The notes below the pieces were generated by a model. That model did not search any database and was not told the origin of the DNA. It saw only the letters and a list, made by a program, of their open reading frames with translations. A stretch of DNA of 64,000 nt from Janthinobacterium sp. 64 (lineage in GTDB: Bacteria > Pseudomonadota > Gammaproteobacteria > Burkholderiales > Burkholderiaceae_D). The stretch spans positions 2,852,001 through 2,916,000 of the forward strand of contig NZ_PHUG01000001.1 in NCBI RefSeq assembly GCF_002813325.1. Reading direction: 5' to 3'. The position numbers were made by a program, and so were the translations under genes. Shown here piece by piece: positions 45,933 through 55,223 of this stretch (position 1 is the stretch's first letter; the number at the start of each line of letters is the position of its first letter).

Positions 45933-46925
45933 CTACGCGGCCGGCTCCACCGTCACCCAGTAACGCGTGCGGCTACGCACCTGCACCGGCAAGGAATTGG
46001 GCAGCATGTTCAGGATGCGCTGGGTATCGGCCAGCGGGAACACGCCCGACAGGCGCAGCTGGGCCACTGCCGGTGCGCAGTCGATCACGCCCGGGCGGTA
46101 GCGGGCCAGGTCGGCCAGGAAGTCGCCCAGGGTCACGTCGTCGACGATCAGCTGCCCGCGCGACCAGGCGTCGGCATATGCATCGATGGCGTGCGGCGCG
46201 TCTGGCGCATGGCGGGAAAACGCCACGCCGCGCCCGGCCGCCAGCAGCAAGGGCGCGCCAGCGCTGTCGCGCGGGCGGATTTCAACGGCGCTTTCAAACA
46301 CTTCCACGGTGCTGACGCCATCCTGCTGGCGCACGACAAAGCGCGTGCCCAGCGCGCGCACCAGGCCTTCGCGCGTGGCCACCACCAGCGGCGCGGCGCT
46401 GCCGGCACCGTGGCCGCTGGTGACGAGGATCTCGCCGGCCAGCAATTCGATCAGGCGGCGATTGTCATCGAAACGCACGTTCACGGCCGATCCCGTATTC
46501 AGGCTGAGCACACTGCCATCGTCCAGCACCACCTCGCGCCGCTCGCCCGTGGCCGTGCGGTAGTCGGCGCGCAGGGCGCGCGCGCCATCCCAGGCATCCG
46601 TCTGTGCGGCCAGCAAGCCGCCGCCGGCCGCCACGCCCAGCCACGCCAGCAACTGGCGCCGCTTGCCGTTGACGGCTTGCTGCTGCGTGCCGGCCAGCGC
46701 CTGCGCGGCCGCACTGCGGTGCAAGCCGTTGAAGCGCTGCGATACGGCTTCGATATGCCGCCAGGCCCGTTCGTGTTCCGGGTCGGCCTCGCGCCAGCGC
46801 TGCCATGCGGCCTGCTGCGCCGCGTCCATCTCGCCCGACATCAGCATGGTCAGCCACTCGGCCGCCTGCTGCTGCACCGCGTCGCTGATGGCCGCCGGGG
46901 CCGCGGGTACTGCCACCGTGCTCAT
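45933..46925 (-). CDS. FecR-type anti-sigma/sigma regulator
   Basis: 330-residue inner-membrane regulator of the FecI-type sigma factor. The N-terminal DUF4880-like part (QQQAAEWLTMLMSGEMDAA, then WRHIEAVSQRF) would contact the sigma factor. One helix near residues 93-110 (LLAWLGVAAGGGLLAA) leads to a periplasmic FecR domain (YRTATGERREVVLDDGSVLSL). A C-terminal secretin/TonB-N-like part closes the chain (GVFPLADTQRILNML). ATG 46925 overlaps the FecI stop (ATGA). It normally relays a signal from a TonB-dependent receptor, which is absent here. Confidence 0.9.
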   Translation of the reverse strand: MSTVAVPAAPAAISDAVQQQAAEWLTMLMSGEMDAAQQAAWQRWREADPEHERAWRHIEAVSQRFNGLHRSAAAQALAGTQQQAVNGKRRQLLAWLGVAAGGGLLAAQTDAWDGARALRADYRTATGERREVVLDDGSVLSLNTGSAVNVRFDDNRRLIELLAGEILVTSGHGAGSAAPLVVATREGLVRALGTRFVVRQQDGVSTVEVFESAVEIRPRDSAGAPLLLAAGRGVAFSRHAPDAPHAIDAYADAWSRGQLIVDDVTLGDFLADLARYRPGVIDCAPAVAQLRLSGVFPLADTQRILNMLPNSLPVQVRSRTRYWVTVEPAA

Positions 46926-47431
46926 GCCGGCAGCGAGAAAAACACCTGGCGATTGGCACGCGTCAGGTACTGCTTGACCGAGCTGGCCGACACGTTCAGG
47001 CGCGCGGCGATCTCCGCATAGCTGAGGCCTTCGAGTTGCGCCAGCAAGAACGCCGTGCGCACGGGCGCTGGCAAGCCATCGAGGGCGGCATCGATTTCCT
47101 GCAGCGCTTCGAGTGCCAGCAGCCGTTCTTCCGGCGCGGGCGCCGCCTCGGGCGGCAGGCAAGCGAGCGCCTGCAGATACGCGTCTTCCAGCACTTGCCG
47201 GCGGTAGCGGTGCGCCACCAGGCGCCGCGCGATGGTGGCGAGAAACGGCCGCGCCTCGCGGATCTGCGGCGCCGTGCCATTACTCAGCACACTGACAAAG
47301 GTGTCTTGCGCCAGGTCCGCCGCTTCGCCCGCATTGCCCAGCTTATGCCGCAGCCAGCCCTGCAGCCAGCCGTGATGGCTGCTGTAGAGCGCGTGCAGGT
47401 GTTGTTGCTGGGCAAAATCGGCGGCCGACAT
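46922..47431 (-). CDS. FecI-type ECF sigma factor
   Basis: 169-residue extracytoplasmic-function sigma factor. Region 2 is seen in AADLAQDTFVSVLSN and the FLATIARRLVAHRYRR stretch. Region 4 is LEALQEIDAALDGLPAPVRT with helix-turn-helix GLSYAEIAARLNVSASSVKQ. It should transcribe the iron genes downstream and possibly a receptor gene elsewhere. A Fur-type box lies about 40-60 bp upstream, so it is expected to be iron-repressed. Confidence 0.92.
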   Translation of the reverse strand: MSAADFAQQQHLHALYSSHHGWLQGWLRHKLGNAGEAADLAQDTFVSVLSNGTAPQIREARPFLATIARRLVAHRYRRQVLEDAYLQALACLPPEAAPAPEERLLALEALQEIDAALDGLPAPVRTAFLLAQLEGLSYAEIAARLNVSASSVKQYLTRANRQVFFSLPA

Positions 47432-47472
47432 GGCATCCCTTTCGGCTCAGGCGTGCGGTACCCGAGAATGTA

Positions 47473-47491
47473 AATAAGAATTATTCTCATT
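47473..47491 (-). promoter_or_regulatory. Fur box upstream of the FecI-type gene
   Basis: AATGAGAATAATTCTTATT on the minus strand is a near-palindromic 19-mer of the classical Fur-site form. It lies 42-60 bp before the sigma factor ATG, where it would block the promoter under iron-replete conditions. Confidence 0.75.
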
Positions 47492-47670
47492 TTAACCGTG
47501 TTTTTAACTTTCATGCAATCGTGGCGTTGGCAGAAATACCAACTAATTCAAATGCCGGCCAACCGCCAGGCGCTGCAGCGCAGGACCGCCAGGCACCCGC
47601 GATGGGGTAAAATGACGCCCATCGTCCGGCTTGCGCCGCCCACTCCCAAGCTTTTCATTGCAGGTTCATC

Positions 47671-49038
47671 ATGCTAGATAATCTCACCCAACGGCTTGCC
47701 AAAGTCGTCAAGACCATGCGCGGCGAGGCGCGCCTGACCGAAGCGAACACCGCCGACATGCTGCGCGAAGTGCGCCTGGCGCTGCTCGAAGCCGACGTCG
47801 CCCTGCCCGCCGTGCGCGAATTCATCGCCAAAGTCAAAGAAAAAGCCATGGGCGAGGATGTCATTTCCTCGCTCACGCCAGGCCAGGCCCTGGTCGGCGT
47901 GGTGCAGCGCGAGCTGGCTGCCCTGATGGGCGCCGACCTGGGACCCGAAGCGTCGCAGATCAGCTTTGCGCAGCAGCCGCCCGCCATCATCCTGATGGCC
48001 GGTTTGCAAGGTGTGGGCAAGACCACCACCGTCGGCAAGCTGGCGAAGTACCTGAAGGAAGAAAAGAAGAAGAAAGTACTGACCGTTTCGGCCGACGTGT
48101 ACCGCCCTGCCGCAATCGCCCAGCTGCAATCGGTTACCGCCCAGGTGGGCGCCGACTTCTTCCCGTCCGCCAGCACCGACAAACCGGTCGATATCGCCCT
48201 GGCCGCGCTGGACTGGGCGAAAAAGCATTACCACGACGTGCTGATCATCGATACGGCAGGCCGCCTCGGTATCGACGAAGAGATGATGCGCGAAATCGCC
48301 GCCGTCCACGGCGCCGTGAAACCGATCGAAACCCTGTTTGTCGTCGACGCCATGCTGGGCCAGGACGCCATCAACACGGCCAAGGCCTTCAACGATGCGC
48401 TGCCGCTGACCGGTATCGTGCTGACCAAGCTCGATGGCGATGCGCGCGGCGGTGCGGCCCTGTCCGTGCGCCACATCACGGGCAAACCGATCAAGTTTGC
48501 CGGTGTCTCGGAAAAACTCGACGGCCTGGAAGCGTTCGACCCGACCCGCATGGCCAACCGCATCCTGGGCATGGGCGACATCCTCGCGCTGGTGGAAGAA
48601 GCGCGCAAGGGCGTCGACAGCAAGGCGGCGGCCGACCTGGCGCAAAAGATCAAGGTCGGCGGCAAGTTCGACATGAACGACTTCAAGGCGCAACTGGGCC
48701 AGATGAAGAAAATGGGCGGCATGGCCAACCTGATGGACAAGCTGCCGGCCCAGTTCCAGCAGGCGGCAGGCGGCAAGAACATGGATCAAGCCGATAAGCA
48801 GGTGCGCCGCATGTGCGGCATCATCGACTCGATGACGCCGCAGGAGCGCGCCAAGCCTGAACTGATCAAGGCCACGCGCAAGCGCCGCATCGCCGCCGGC
48901 GCCGGCGTGCAAGTGCAGGAAGTGAACCGCATGCTGACGCAATTCGAGCAAATGCAGACGATGATGAAGAAATTGTCGGGCGGCGGGATGATGAAGATGA
49001 TGCGATCCATGAAGGGCATGATGCCTGGGATGAGGTAA
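47671..49038 (+). CDS. ffh: Signal recognition particle protein Ffh
   Basis: SRP54 GTPase that targets nascent inner-membrane proteins together with 4.5S RNA and FtsY. It has 455 residues. The N domain begins MLDNLTQRLAKVVKTMRGEA. The G domain has GLQGVGKTTTVGKLAKYL, VDVYRPAA-like segment SADVYRPAAIAQL, LIIDTAGRLGIDEEM and LTKLDGDARGGAAL. The Met-rich M domain ends MMKMMRSMKGMMPGMR. ATG 47671. A probable -10 element TAAAAT lies at about 47608. A long perfect inverted repeat follows the stop. Confidence 0.97.
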   Translation: MLDNLTQRLAKVVKTMRGEARLTEANTADMLREVRLALLEADVALPAVREFIAKVKEKAMGEDVISSLTPGQALVGVVQRELAALMGADLGPEASQISFAQQPPAIILMAGLQGVGKTTTVGKLAKYLKEEKKKKVLTVSADVYRPAAIAQLQSVTAQVGADFFPSASTDKPVDIALAALDWAKKHYHDVLIIDTAGRLGIDEEMMREIAAVHGAVKPIETLFVVDAMLGQDAINTAKAFNDALPLTGIVLTKLDGDARGGAALSVRHITGKPIKFAGVSEKLDGLEAFDPTRMANRILGMGDILALVEEARKGVDSKAAADLAQKIKVGGKFDMNDFKAQLGQMKKMGGMANLMDKLPAQFQQAAGGKNMDQADKQVRRMCGIIDSMTPQERAKPELIKATRKRRIAAGAGVQVQEVNRMLTQFEQMQTMMKKLSGGGMMKMMRSMKGMMPGMR

Positions 49039-49040
49039 GG

Positions 49041-49072
49041 CTTCAACATCCCCGCTTGCGGGGATGTTGAAG
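49041..49072. repeat. 15-bp perfect inverted repeat after ffh
   Basis: CTTCAACATCCCCGC-TT-GCGGGGATGTTGAAG lies 2 bp after the ffh stop without a T-run. It is probably a 3' end or stability hairpin of the ffh mRNA. Confidence 0.7.
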
Positions 49073-49394
49073 GCCTTCGAGATGCCGCAGGATCATCGCT
49101 TTAAAACCCGAAAAACATCGTTCTAAATAATGCCGGATTGCATTTTCATGTGTCCGGCATCACTCTTCCCTCCCCCCGCAGCGCCCCTCCCCGCATAGCC
49201 AGCAACCATGCCATTTACGGGCAAAAACGCGCTTCCGCGCTCCCAAGCGGTGCGCCCGGGCGACAGCATTGCTATTTCCCTGCTTTTTCCTCGTGAAAAC
49301 GTGAAAAACACTTGCATACAAGGTAAATCCACACCAATATTAGCCGTGCGATTAATTGCGCAATTTCCCATGTGTTTGTTAAGGAGGCTCGAAG
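49073..49394. other. Gene-free region between ffh and the SWIB gene
   Basis: No coding frame is convincing in these 322 bp. A second hairpin, ATGCCGGA (49130-49137) with TCCGGCAT (49153-49160), may end a transcript. The last 100 bp are AT-richer and probably hold the SWIB promoter; TTGCAT at about 49314 followed by AATATT near 49338 is a weak candidate. Confidence 0.5.
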
Positions 49395-49790
49395 ATGGCA
49401 ACAGCCAAAAAAACCCCAGTAGCAGCGCCAGCCAAAGCAGCAGCAGCCAAGCCTGCAGCCGCAAAAAAAGCAGCACCCGCAGCCAAAGCAGCAGCTAAAC
49501 CAGCAGCGGTGAAGAAAGCGGCAGCACCGGCAACACCACGCAAGCCAAACGCAGCATTCATGAAAGCAATGACGCCATCGAAAGAGTTGGCCGCCGTTGT
49601 TGGCGCAGCACCACTGCCGCGCACTGAAGTGACCAAAAAGGTATGGGATTACATCAAAAAACTCGATCTGCAAGATCCGGCCAACCGCCGCATGATCAAT
49701 GCGGACGACAAGCTGAAAGCAGTTTTCGGCGGCAAAGCCCAAGTCTCCATGTTTGAAATGACGAAACTGATCTCCGATCATTTGAAATAA
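49395..49790 (+). CDS. SWIB/MDM2-domain protein with H1-like basic tail
   Basis: 131-residue protein in two parts. Residues 1-50 are Lys/Ala/Pro-rich (AKKTPVAAPAKAAAAKPA) like the histone-like protein at 27679-28896. Residues 55-131 form a SWIB domain (MTPSKELAAVVGAAPLPRTE, then VWDYIKKLDLQDPANRRMI and AVFGGKAQVSMFEMTKLISD). SWIB domains occur in eukaryotic chromatin remodellers; in bacteria they are best known from Chlamydia. The basic tail should bind DNA. AAGGAGG precedes the ATG at good distance, so strong translation is expected. A terminator follows. Confidence 0.92.
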   Translation: MATAKKTPVAAPAKAAAAKPAAAKKAAPAAKAAAKPAAVKKAAAPATPRKPNAAFMKAMTPSKELAAVVGAAPLPRTEVTKKVWDYIKKLDLQDPANRRMINADDKLKAVFGGKAQVSMFEMTKLISDHLK

Positions 49791-49824
49791 TCAGATACGC
49801 ACAGGGCGTTTCGCGCCGTGTGAG

Positions 49825-49861
49825 TGCCCCGCCGCTTTACTGCGAGCGGGGCATTTTTTTG
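49825..49861 (+). terminator. Rho-independent terminator of the SWIB gene
   Basis: TGCCCCGC (49825-49832) and GCGGGGCA (49846-49853) form a stem that is followed by seven or eight T. Confidence 0.88.
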
Positions 49862-49874
49862 GCTGCCATTTGCC

Positions 49875-49887
49875 GGGGTCTGACCCC
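49875..49887. repeat. Short palindrome GGGGTCTGACCCC
   Basis: Perfect 6-bp arms around a single base, just beyond the end of the lytic transglycosylase gene. The same word is, as I recall, frequent between genes of this bacterial family. Confidence 0.45.
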
Positions 49888-49892
49888 AGCCC

Positions 49893-50510
49893 TCATTTGA
49901 ATTCCCACTGCCGCCAAGCCGCCCGCACCGCATTCGGATACTCGGCCCGCCCCCGGCTGCCGTTATACCGCCCCAGCGCCAGGTACAAATCCCCGCGCTC
50001 CATATCCAGGTACATGCGCAAGATCGCGCAGCCGTAGCGCAGATTCGTCTGCATGTGAAACAGCTTGCTGCGGTCATGGTCGCCGATGACACCCGTCCAG
50101 AACGGCATCACCTGCATGTAGCCGCGCGCGCCAGCCAGCGAGACGGCATATTTGCGGTAGCTTGACTCCACCTGGATCAGTCCCAGCACCAGGGCAGGTT
50201 CCAGCCCCGCGCGGCGCGCTTCATACCATACCGTTTCCAGAAACTCCGTGCGCAGCTGGGCGTCCGGCAGCTTGCGCTGCAGGCGCGACGACATCTGCGC
50301 CAGCCATTGCTGGTAGCGCTGCAAGTCGACGGGGGTGGCAAATTTGGGTTGCGGCGGGCGTTCGTCGCGGATCGCGTGCGACAGGGCCAGACGGACGGAG
50401 TCGGCCAGCGCCTCCTCCTTCTGGTTGCCGGCCTGCGCCGGAGAGACGCAGGCCAGGCAGGCGGCCAGCGCGAGCGCGCCAGCCGTCTTGCTTACAGATA
50501 AACGCTTCAC
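49893..50510 (-). CDS. Lytic transglycosylase (SLT domain)
   Basis: 205-residue periplasmic enzyme that cleaves glycan strands with 1,6-anhydro ring formation. A signal peptide is at the N-terminus ([20 protein letters not shown]). The SLT domain has the catalytic Glu in [20 protein letters not shown], followed by [30 protein letters not shown] and [14 protein letters not shown] 50510 overlaps the proS stop (GTGA). Its products are the substrates for AmpD and Mpl, both encoded in this window. Confidence 0.9.
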   Translation of the reverse strand: MKRLSVSKTAGALALAACLACVSPAQAGNQKEEALADSVRLALSHAIRDERPPQPKFATPVDLQRYQQWLAQMSSRLQRKLPDAQLRTEFLETVWYEARRAGLEPALVLGLIQVESSYRKYAVSLAGARGYMQVMPFWTGVIGDHDRSKLFHMQTNLRYGCAILRMYLDMERGDLYLALGRYNGSRGRAEYPNAVRAAWRQWEFK

Positions 50511-52246
50511 TGCGCCATTTGGCCCTGGATGAAGGCGACGATCTCGTCCGGCGCCACGCCAGTCGCTTCCGCGTCGCGGCGGCCCTGGTATTCCAGTTTG
50601 CCTTCTTTCAGGCCCCGTTCGCCGATGACGATGCGGTGCGGCACGCCAATCAGTTCCCAGTCAGCAAACATGGCGCCAGGGCGCAAGCCGCGGTCGTCGA
50701 CGATGACGTCCACGCCAGCGCCTTGCAGGGCCGCGTACAGCTTCTCCGTCTCTTCCTTGACCAGTTCGCTGCGGTCCATGCCCATCGGGCACAGCACGAC
50801 TTCAAACGGCGCGATCGACGCGGGCCAGATGATGCCCTTGTCATCGAAGTTCTGTTCGATGGCGGCGCCCAGGATGCGCGTCACGCCGATGCCGTAGCAA
50901 CCCATCTGCAGCGGCGCAGGCTTGCCGTTCTCGTCGAGGAAGGTGGCTTTCATGCTTTCCGAGTACGCCGTACCCAGCTGGAACACGTGGCCTACTTCGA
51001 TGCCGCGCTCAATGGCCAACGCGCCCTGGCCGTCCGGCGACGCGTCGCCGGCGACGACGTTGCGCAAGTCGGCCACGATGGCTGGCTCGGCCACGTCGCG
51101 GCCCCAGTTGGCGCCCGTGTAATGGAAACCAGCCTCATTCGCGCCGCAGACGAAGTCGCTCATGTGGGCGACCGTGCGGTCCGCCACCACGGTGACGGGG
51201 GCGCGGGTGCCGATCGGACCCAGGTAGCCGGGAATCGTGCCGTAGACTTCCAGGATTTCCGCTTCCGTCGAGAAACGGTGACCGGCCAGGCCTGCAACCT
51301 TGCCCACCTTGATCTCGTTCAATTCATGGTCGCCGCGCAGCAGCAGCATGAAATGCTGTTGCGTGACTTTGTCATCCTTGTCCGTCGTATCGACCGTCAG
51401 GGCGATGGTTTTCACGGTGCGCGACAGCTCGATACCCAGCAAGGCCGCCACGGTTTCGCACTTGACGGTGTCCGGCGTGGCCGTTTTCGTCAGCGCCTGG
51501 GCTGCGGCCGGGCGCTCGCCCGCTGGCGGCAGCGCTTCGGCCGCTTCCATGTTGGCCGCGTAGTCGGACGTCGGGCAGTACACGAGCGCGTCTTCACCCG
51601 TGTGGGCGATGACGTGGAATTCATGCGAACCGGAACCGCCGATGGCGCCGTTGTCGGCGGCCACGGCGCGGAATTTCAGGCCGAAGCGCGTGAAGATGCG
51701 CGTGTAGGCGTCAAACATGACCTTGTACGACGCTTGCATGCCGGCCAGGTCGCGGTCGAACGAGTAGGCGTCCTTCATCGTGAATTCGCGGCCCCGCATC
51801 AGGCCGAAGCGGGGGCGGCGCTCGTCGCGGAACTTGGTCTGGATATGATAAAAGTTCAACGGCAGCTGGCGGTAGGACTTGATTTCCGTGCGCACGACGT
51901 CGGTGATGACTTCTTCCGACGTCGGCTGGATCGCGTATTCGCGGCCGTGGCGGTCTTTCACGCGCATCAGTTCGTCGCCCATCTTGGTCCAGCGGCCCGT
52001 CTCTTGCCACAGTTCGGCCGGCTGCACGAGCGGCATCAGCAGTTCGATACCGGCGGCTTTGTTCATCTCGTCACGGATGATGGCTTCCACCTTGCGGATC
52101 ACGCGCAAGCCCATCGGCATGTAGGTATAGATGCCGGAACCGAGGCGTTTGATCATGCCTGCACGCATCATCAATTGGTGGCTGACGATTTCCGCGTCAG
52201 AAGGTGCATCTTTAAGTGTGGAAATAAAAAAACGGGAGGCGCGCAT
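50507..52246 (-). CDS. proS: Prolyl-tRNA synthetase ProS (bacterial type)
   Basis: Class II aminoacyl-tRNA synthetase of 579 residues. Motif 1 is seen around [20 protein letters not shown], motif 2 around [20 protein letters not shown], and motif 3 near [15 protein letters not shown]. The INS editing domain against mischarged Ala is present between motifs 2 and 3 ([18 protein letters not shown]). The ATG 52246 follows GGGAGG. It is divergent from rppH, and the SLT gene overlaps its stop. Confidence 0.97.
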   Translation of the reverse strand: MRASRFFISTLKDAPSDAEIVSHQLMMRAGMIKRLGSGIYTYMPMGLRVIRKVEAIIRDEMNKAAGIELLMPLVQPAELWQETGRWTKMGDELMRVKDRHGREYAIQPTSEEVITDVVRTEIKSYRQLPLNFYHIQTKFRDERRPRFGLMRGREFTMKDAYSFDRDLAGMQASYKVMFDAYTRIFTRFGLKFRAVAADNGAIGGSGSHEFHVIAHTGEDALVYCPTSDYAANMEAAEALPPAGERPAAAQALTKTATPDTVKCETVAALLGIELSRTVKTIALTVDTTDKDDKVTQQHFMLLLRGDHELNEIKVGKVAGLAGHRFSTEAEILEVYGTIPGYLGPIGTRAPVTVVADRTVAHMSDFVCGANEAGFHYTGANWGRDVAEPAIVADLRNVVAGDASPDGQGALAIERGIEVGHVFQLGTAYSESMKATFLDENGKPAPLQMGCYGIGVTRILGAAIEQNFDDKGIIWPASIAPFEVVLCPMGMDRSELVKEETEKLYAALQGAGVDVIVDDRGLRPGAMFADWELIGVPHRIVIGERGLKEGKLEYQGRRDAEATGVAPDEIVAFIQGQMAQ

Positions 52247-52450
52247 AACGGTGAATTCTTTTTAAAAAGAGAGGGTTATAATCAACCTAATTTTAAAGGA
52301 TTAGCTGGCTGATGCGTCCATACTTTACACAAATGCGCTCAATTGGTGCGATTCCGGCGCTTTTCGCACCCCGAAAAGGTCACCGGCTTGCGAAGTTGTG
52401 GGTAATTATGTAAAAAAGGACGCTCGGTCGCAGAAAGTTTGAGGTGCATT

Positions 52451-53083
52451 ATGCTCGACCGTGAAGGGTTTCGGCCCAACGTCGGCATCATCCTGCTAAA
52501 CGCCCAGAACGAGGTGTGGTGGGGCAAGCGGGTGCGCGAGCACTCATGGCAGTTTCCACAAGGCGGTATCAAATATGGCGAAACACCGGAACAAGCCATG
52601 TTTCGCGAACTTGAAGAGGAAATCGGACTCAGACAGGAACACGTCAAAATTGTCGGCCGCACCCGCGACTGGCTGCGCTATGAAGTGCCAGACCACTTCA
52701 TCAAACGCGAGATTCGCGGCCATTACCGTGGCCAGAAGCAGATTTGGTTTCTGCTGAGAATGTGCGCGCGCGATAACGACGTCAATCTGCGCCTGACCGA
52801 CCATCCCGAGTTCGACGCCTGGCGCTGGCATGAATACTGGGTCCCGCTCGATGTCGTCATTGAATTTAAACGCGATGTATACCAGCGCGCCTTGCAGGAG
52901 CTGTCCCGCTTCCTGACCTGGCCCGTGCATGGCAACGCACAGCAAGCGCAACGCCACACCTCGCGCTACCTGCGCCAGCCCCATGCGCCACGCCCGCAGG
53001 ACGGCGCGGCACTGGCCAAGCCTTGCGACGGCATCGCCGCCGAAGGGTGTACGCCGGAGCTGATCGTGCCGGGCAAGGGGTAG
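52451..53083 (+). CDS. rppH: RNA pyrophosphohydrolase RppH
   Basis: Nudix enzyme that removes pyrophosphate from mRNA 5' ends and starts decay. It has 210 residues. N-terminal [20 protein letters not shown] and [17 protein letters not shown] are typical. The Nudix box continues with [16 protein letters not shown]. About 45 C-terminal residues after the core ([20 protein letters not shown] onward) are a basic, proline-containing extension of a kind found in beta-proteobacterial forms. ATG 52451 gives the conserved N-terminus; GTG four codons earlier is possible but unneeded. Confidence 0.95.
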   Translation: MLDREGFRPNVGIILLNAQNEVWWGKRVREHSWQFPQGGIKYGETPEQAMFRELEEEIGLRQEHVKIVGRTRDWLRYEVPDHFIKREIRGHYRGQKQIWFLLRMCARDNDVNLRLTDHPEFDAWRWHEYWVPLDVVIEFKRDVYQRALQELSRFLTWPVHGNAQQAQRHTSRYLRQPHAPRPQDGAALAKPCDGIAAEGCTPELIVPGKG

Positions 53084-53111
53084 TCCACCGCAATGAACGC
53101 ACTTCCCACGC

Positions 53112-53146
53112 AAAAGGGGCAGCCTGACCAGGCTGCCCCTTTTTTC
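53112..53146 (+). terminator. Bidirectional terminator between rppH and mqo
   Basis: AAAAGGGGCAGCC-TGACCA-GGCTGCCCCTTTT has a 13-bp stem including A/T flanks. A run of T follows on the plus strand. Confidence 0.9.
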
Positions 53147-53149
53147 ATG

Positions 53150-53172
53150 CCGGCAGGAAATTCTCCTGCCGG
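53150..53172 (-). terminator. Hairpin after mqo
   Basis: CCGGCAGGA-AATTC-TCCTGCCGG is a 9-bp perfect stem 10 bp after the mqo stop. A U-run is lacking immediately behind it, but the AAAAGG stem of the next terminator adjoins. Confidence 0.6.
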
Positions 53173-53181
53173 TCTGCTGAC

Positions 53182-54783
53182 TTAGTTTGCCGCAGGCGCC
53201 GGTGCCGGCGCTGGTGCCACATCCAGCGTGATCGCTTTCAGGCCCAGGATATTGCTGCTGTAGTGGCGAATCTTGTTGGCCAGGGCCGGATCGTTGTTCA
53301 GCTTTTGGCCGTACGACGGCACCATTTCCAGCATCTTCGCTTGCCATTCCGGCGTGGCCAGACGGCTCTTGAATGCCGTTTGCAGCACCTTGATCATGAT
53401 CGGCGGCGCGGTCGAAGCGCCTGGCGAGGCGCCCAGCAGGGCAACGATGCTGCCATCGGCGGCGCCGACGACTTCCGTGCCGAACTGCAGCAAGCCGCCT
53501 TTGACCGGGTCATCCTTGACGATCTGCACGCGCTGGCCAGCGTTTTGCAAGGTCCAGTCTTCCATCTTGGCGTTCGGCAAATATTCGCGCAGGGTTTTCA
53601 AACGGTCTTCCGGCGTGTTCATGACCTGTTCCACCAGGTATTTGGTCAGCGGAATATTGTCGTAGCCAGCTTGCAGCATCGGTTTCACATTGCCCGTGCC
53701 GATAGAGGCAGGCAAGTCGATCCACGAACCGTTTTTCAGGAACTTGGTCGAGAAGGTGGCAAACGGGCCAAACAGCAGCGCTTTCTTGCCATCGATGATG
53801 CGCGTATCGAGATGCGGCACGGACATCGGCGGCGAACCGACGGATGCCTTGCCGTAGACCTTGGCCGCATGCGCCGCCACCAGTTCCGGATTCGTGGTGA
53901 CCAGCCATTGGCCGCCCACCGGCACGCCGCCGTAGCCCTTGGCTTCCGGGATGCCCGATTTTTCCAGCAGCGGCAGCGAACCGCCGCCGGCGCCGATGAA
54001 GACGAACTTGGCGCGCACAATTTTTTCCTTGCCGGCGGCCAGGTCTTTTACCGTCACGTTCCACACGCCATCAGCGCCGCGCTGGATGTCTTCCACCTGG
54101 TGGCGCAGGTGCAGGACCATGCCATGGCTGTCCGTCAGATACTTCACGAGACCGCGCGTGAGGTTGCCGAAATTGACGTCGGTACCGATGTCCATGCGCG
54201 TCGCCGCCACTTTCTGGCCCTGGTCGCGCCCTTGCATGACGAGCGGCGCCCATTGCGCGATCTGCGCCTGGTCTTCCGAGAACAGCATGCCCTTGAACAG
54301 GTTTTCCTTTTGCAGCGCGGCATAGCGCTTCTTCAAAAAGGCAATATTGTCGTCACCCCAGACAAAGGCCATGTGCGGCACGTTGTTGATGAAGGTTTGC
54401 GGCGCGCCCAGGTGCTTGTTGGCGACCTGATAAGCCCAGAATTGCTTGGAAATTTCGAATTGCTCGTTGATGGCGACGGCTTTCTTGGTCTCGATGCTGC
54501 CATCGGCCGCTTCCGGCGTGTAGTTCAGTTCGGCAAACGCCGAGTGGCCCGTGCCTGCGTTGTTCATCGCGTCCGAACTTTCGGCGGCCACGGAATCGAG
54601 GCGTTCGACCATTTCCATCGTCAGCGACGGATCGAGTTCCTTGAGCATGCTGCCCAGGGTGGCGCTCATGGTGCCGGCGCCGATCAGCAGCACGTCGACC
54701 GGTTTTTCGGACGAGGCCGGAGGGGTCTTGTCACATGCCGCCAGGATCAGGCACGACATCAAAAGTAATAGCGATTTACGCAT
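53182..54783 (-). CDS. mqo: Malate:quinone oxidoreductase with lipoprotein signal
   Basis: FAD-dependent membrane enzyme that oxidises malate to oxaloacetate and reduces quinone. It has 533 residues. The FAD-binding N-terminus is [20 protein letters not shown]. Family blocks include [18 protein letters not shown] and [20 protein letters not shown]. Unusually it starts with [20 protein letters not shown], a full lipoprotein signal with lipobox LAAC and Asp at +2. The C-terminus ends in an Ala-Pro repeat ([12 protein letters not shown]). ATG 54783 is chosen because the signal then begins the protein; 15 more open codons exist upstream. Most Mqo proteins lack a signal and act at the cytoplasmic face. 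Confidence 0.93.
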   Translation of the reverse strand: MRKSLLLLMSCLILAACDKTPPASSEKPVDVLLIGAGTMSATLGSMLKELDPSLTMEMVERLDSVAAESSDAMNNAGTGHSAFAELNYTPEAADGSIETKKAVAINEQFEISKQFWAYQVANKHLGAPQTFINNVPHMAFVWGDDNIAFLKKRYAALQKENLFKGMLFSEDQAQIAQWAPLVMQGRDQGQKVAATRMDIGTDVNFGNLTRGLVKYLTDSHGMVLHLRHQVEDIQRGADGVWNVTVKDLAAGKEKIVRAKFVFIGAGGGSLPLLEKSGIPEAKGYGGVPVGGQWLVTTNPELVAAHAAKVYGKASVGSPPMSVPHLDTRIIDGKKALLFGPFATFSTKFLKNGSWIDLPASIGTGNVKPMLQAGYDNIPLTKYLVEQVMNTPEDRLKTLREYLPNAKMEDWTLQNAGQRVQIVKDDPVKGGLLQFGTEVVGAADGSIVALLGASPGASTAPPIMIKVLQTAFKSRLATPEWQAKMLEMVPSYGQKLNNDPALANKIRHYSSNILGLKAITLDVAPAPAPAPAAN

Positions 54784-55223
54784 GGGTAACTCCGTTATGA
54801 ATACTGAAGGATGATTCTTGCGCGCCACCGTGGCGGCACCATCGCTGTATGAAATGAAAACAGTTGGCCAGCCGGAACGCCAGGGCGGCCGGACAGCGCA
54901 ATGTCGATGGTGATAGGCATGCTGCCGCGCTCCGGGATACGCCAGGAGCGAGATCTGGTGGCAAAGGTGCGGGCAATGGAAGCACGCAATGGCAACAAAA
55001 TCGCCATCGTGTCCAGAGCAAATATCAAGAGCGGCGATTTTATCACCGTTATTTGGCGCCGCCTGACCGTGGCGGTAGTGGATAATACTTACTGCAGGGT
55101 ATTAAATTGCGTTGACTATCGGCTCACGAAAGCGGGCGCCAGACGGCAAAAAGGGCATCGCCGATGCCCTTTTTTTATGTACGCGGTACAATGCCGGCTG
55201 CCCTTTAGCCATATCATCCAGCC
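54784..55223. other. Gene-free region between mqo and the DUF1841 gene
   Basis: These 440 bp lie between divergent genes. No frame on either strand looks coding. A complete bidirectional terminator sits at 55148-55176, which implies a transcript that ends here although no gene precedes it. Confidence 0.55.
55148..55176 (+). terminator. Rho-independent terminator with no assigned gene
   Basis: GGGCATCG-C-CGATGCCC flanked by an A-run before and seven T after. It could end a small RNA or stop read-through into the DUF1841 gene. Confidence 0.75.
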
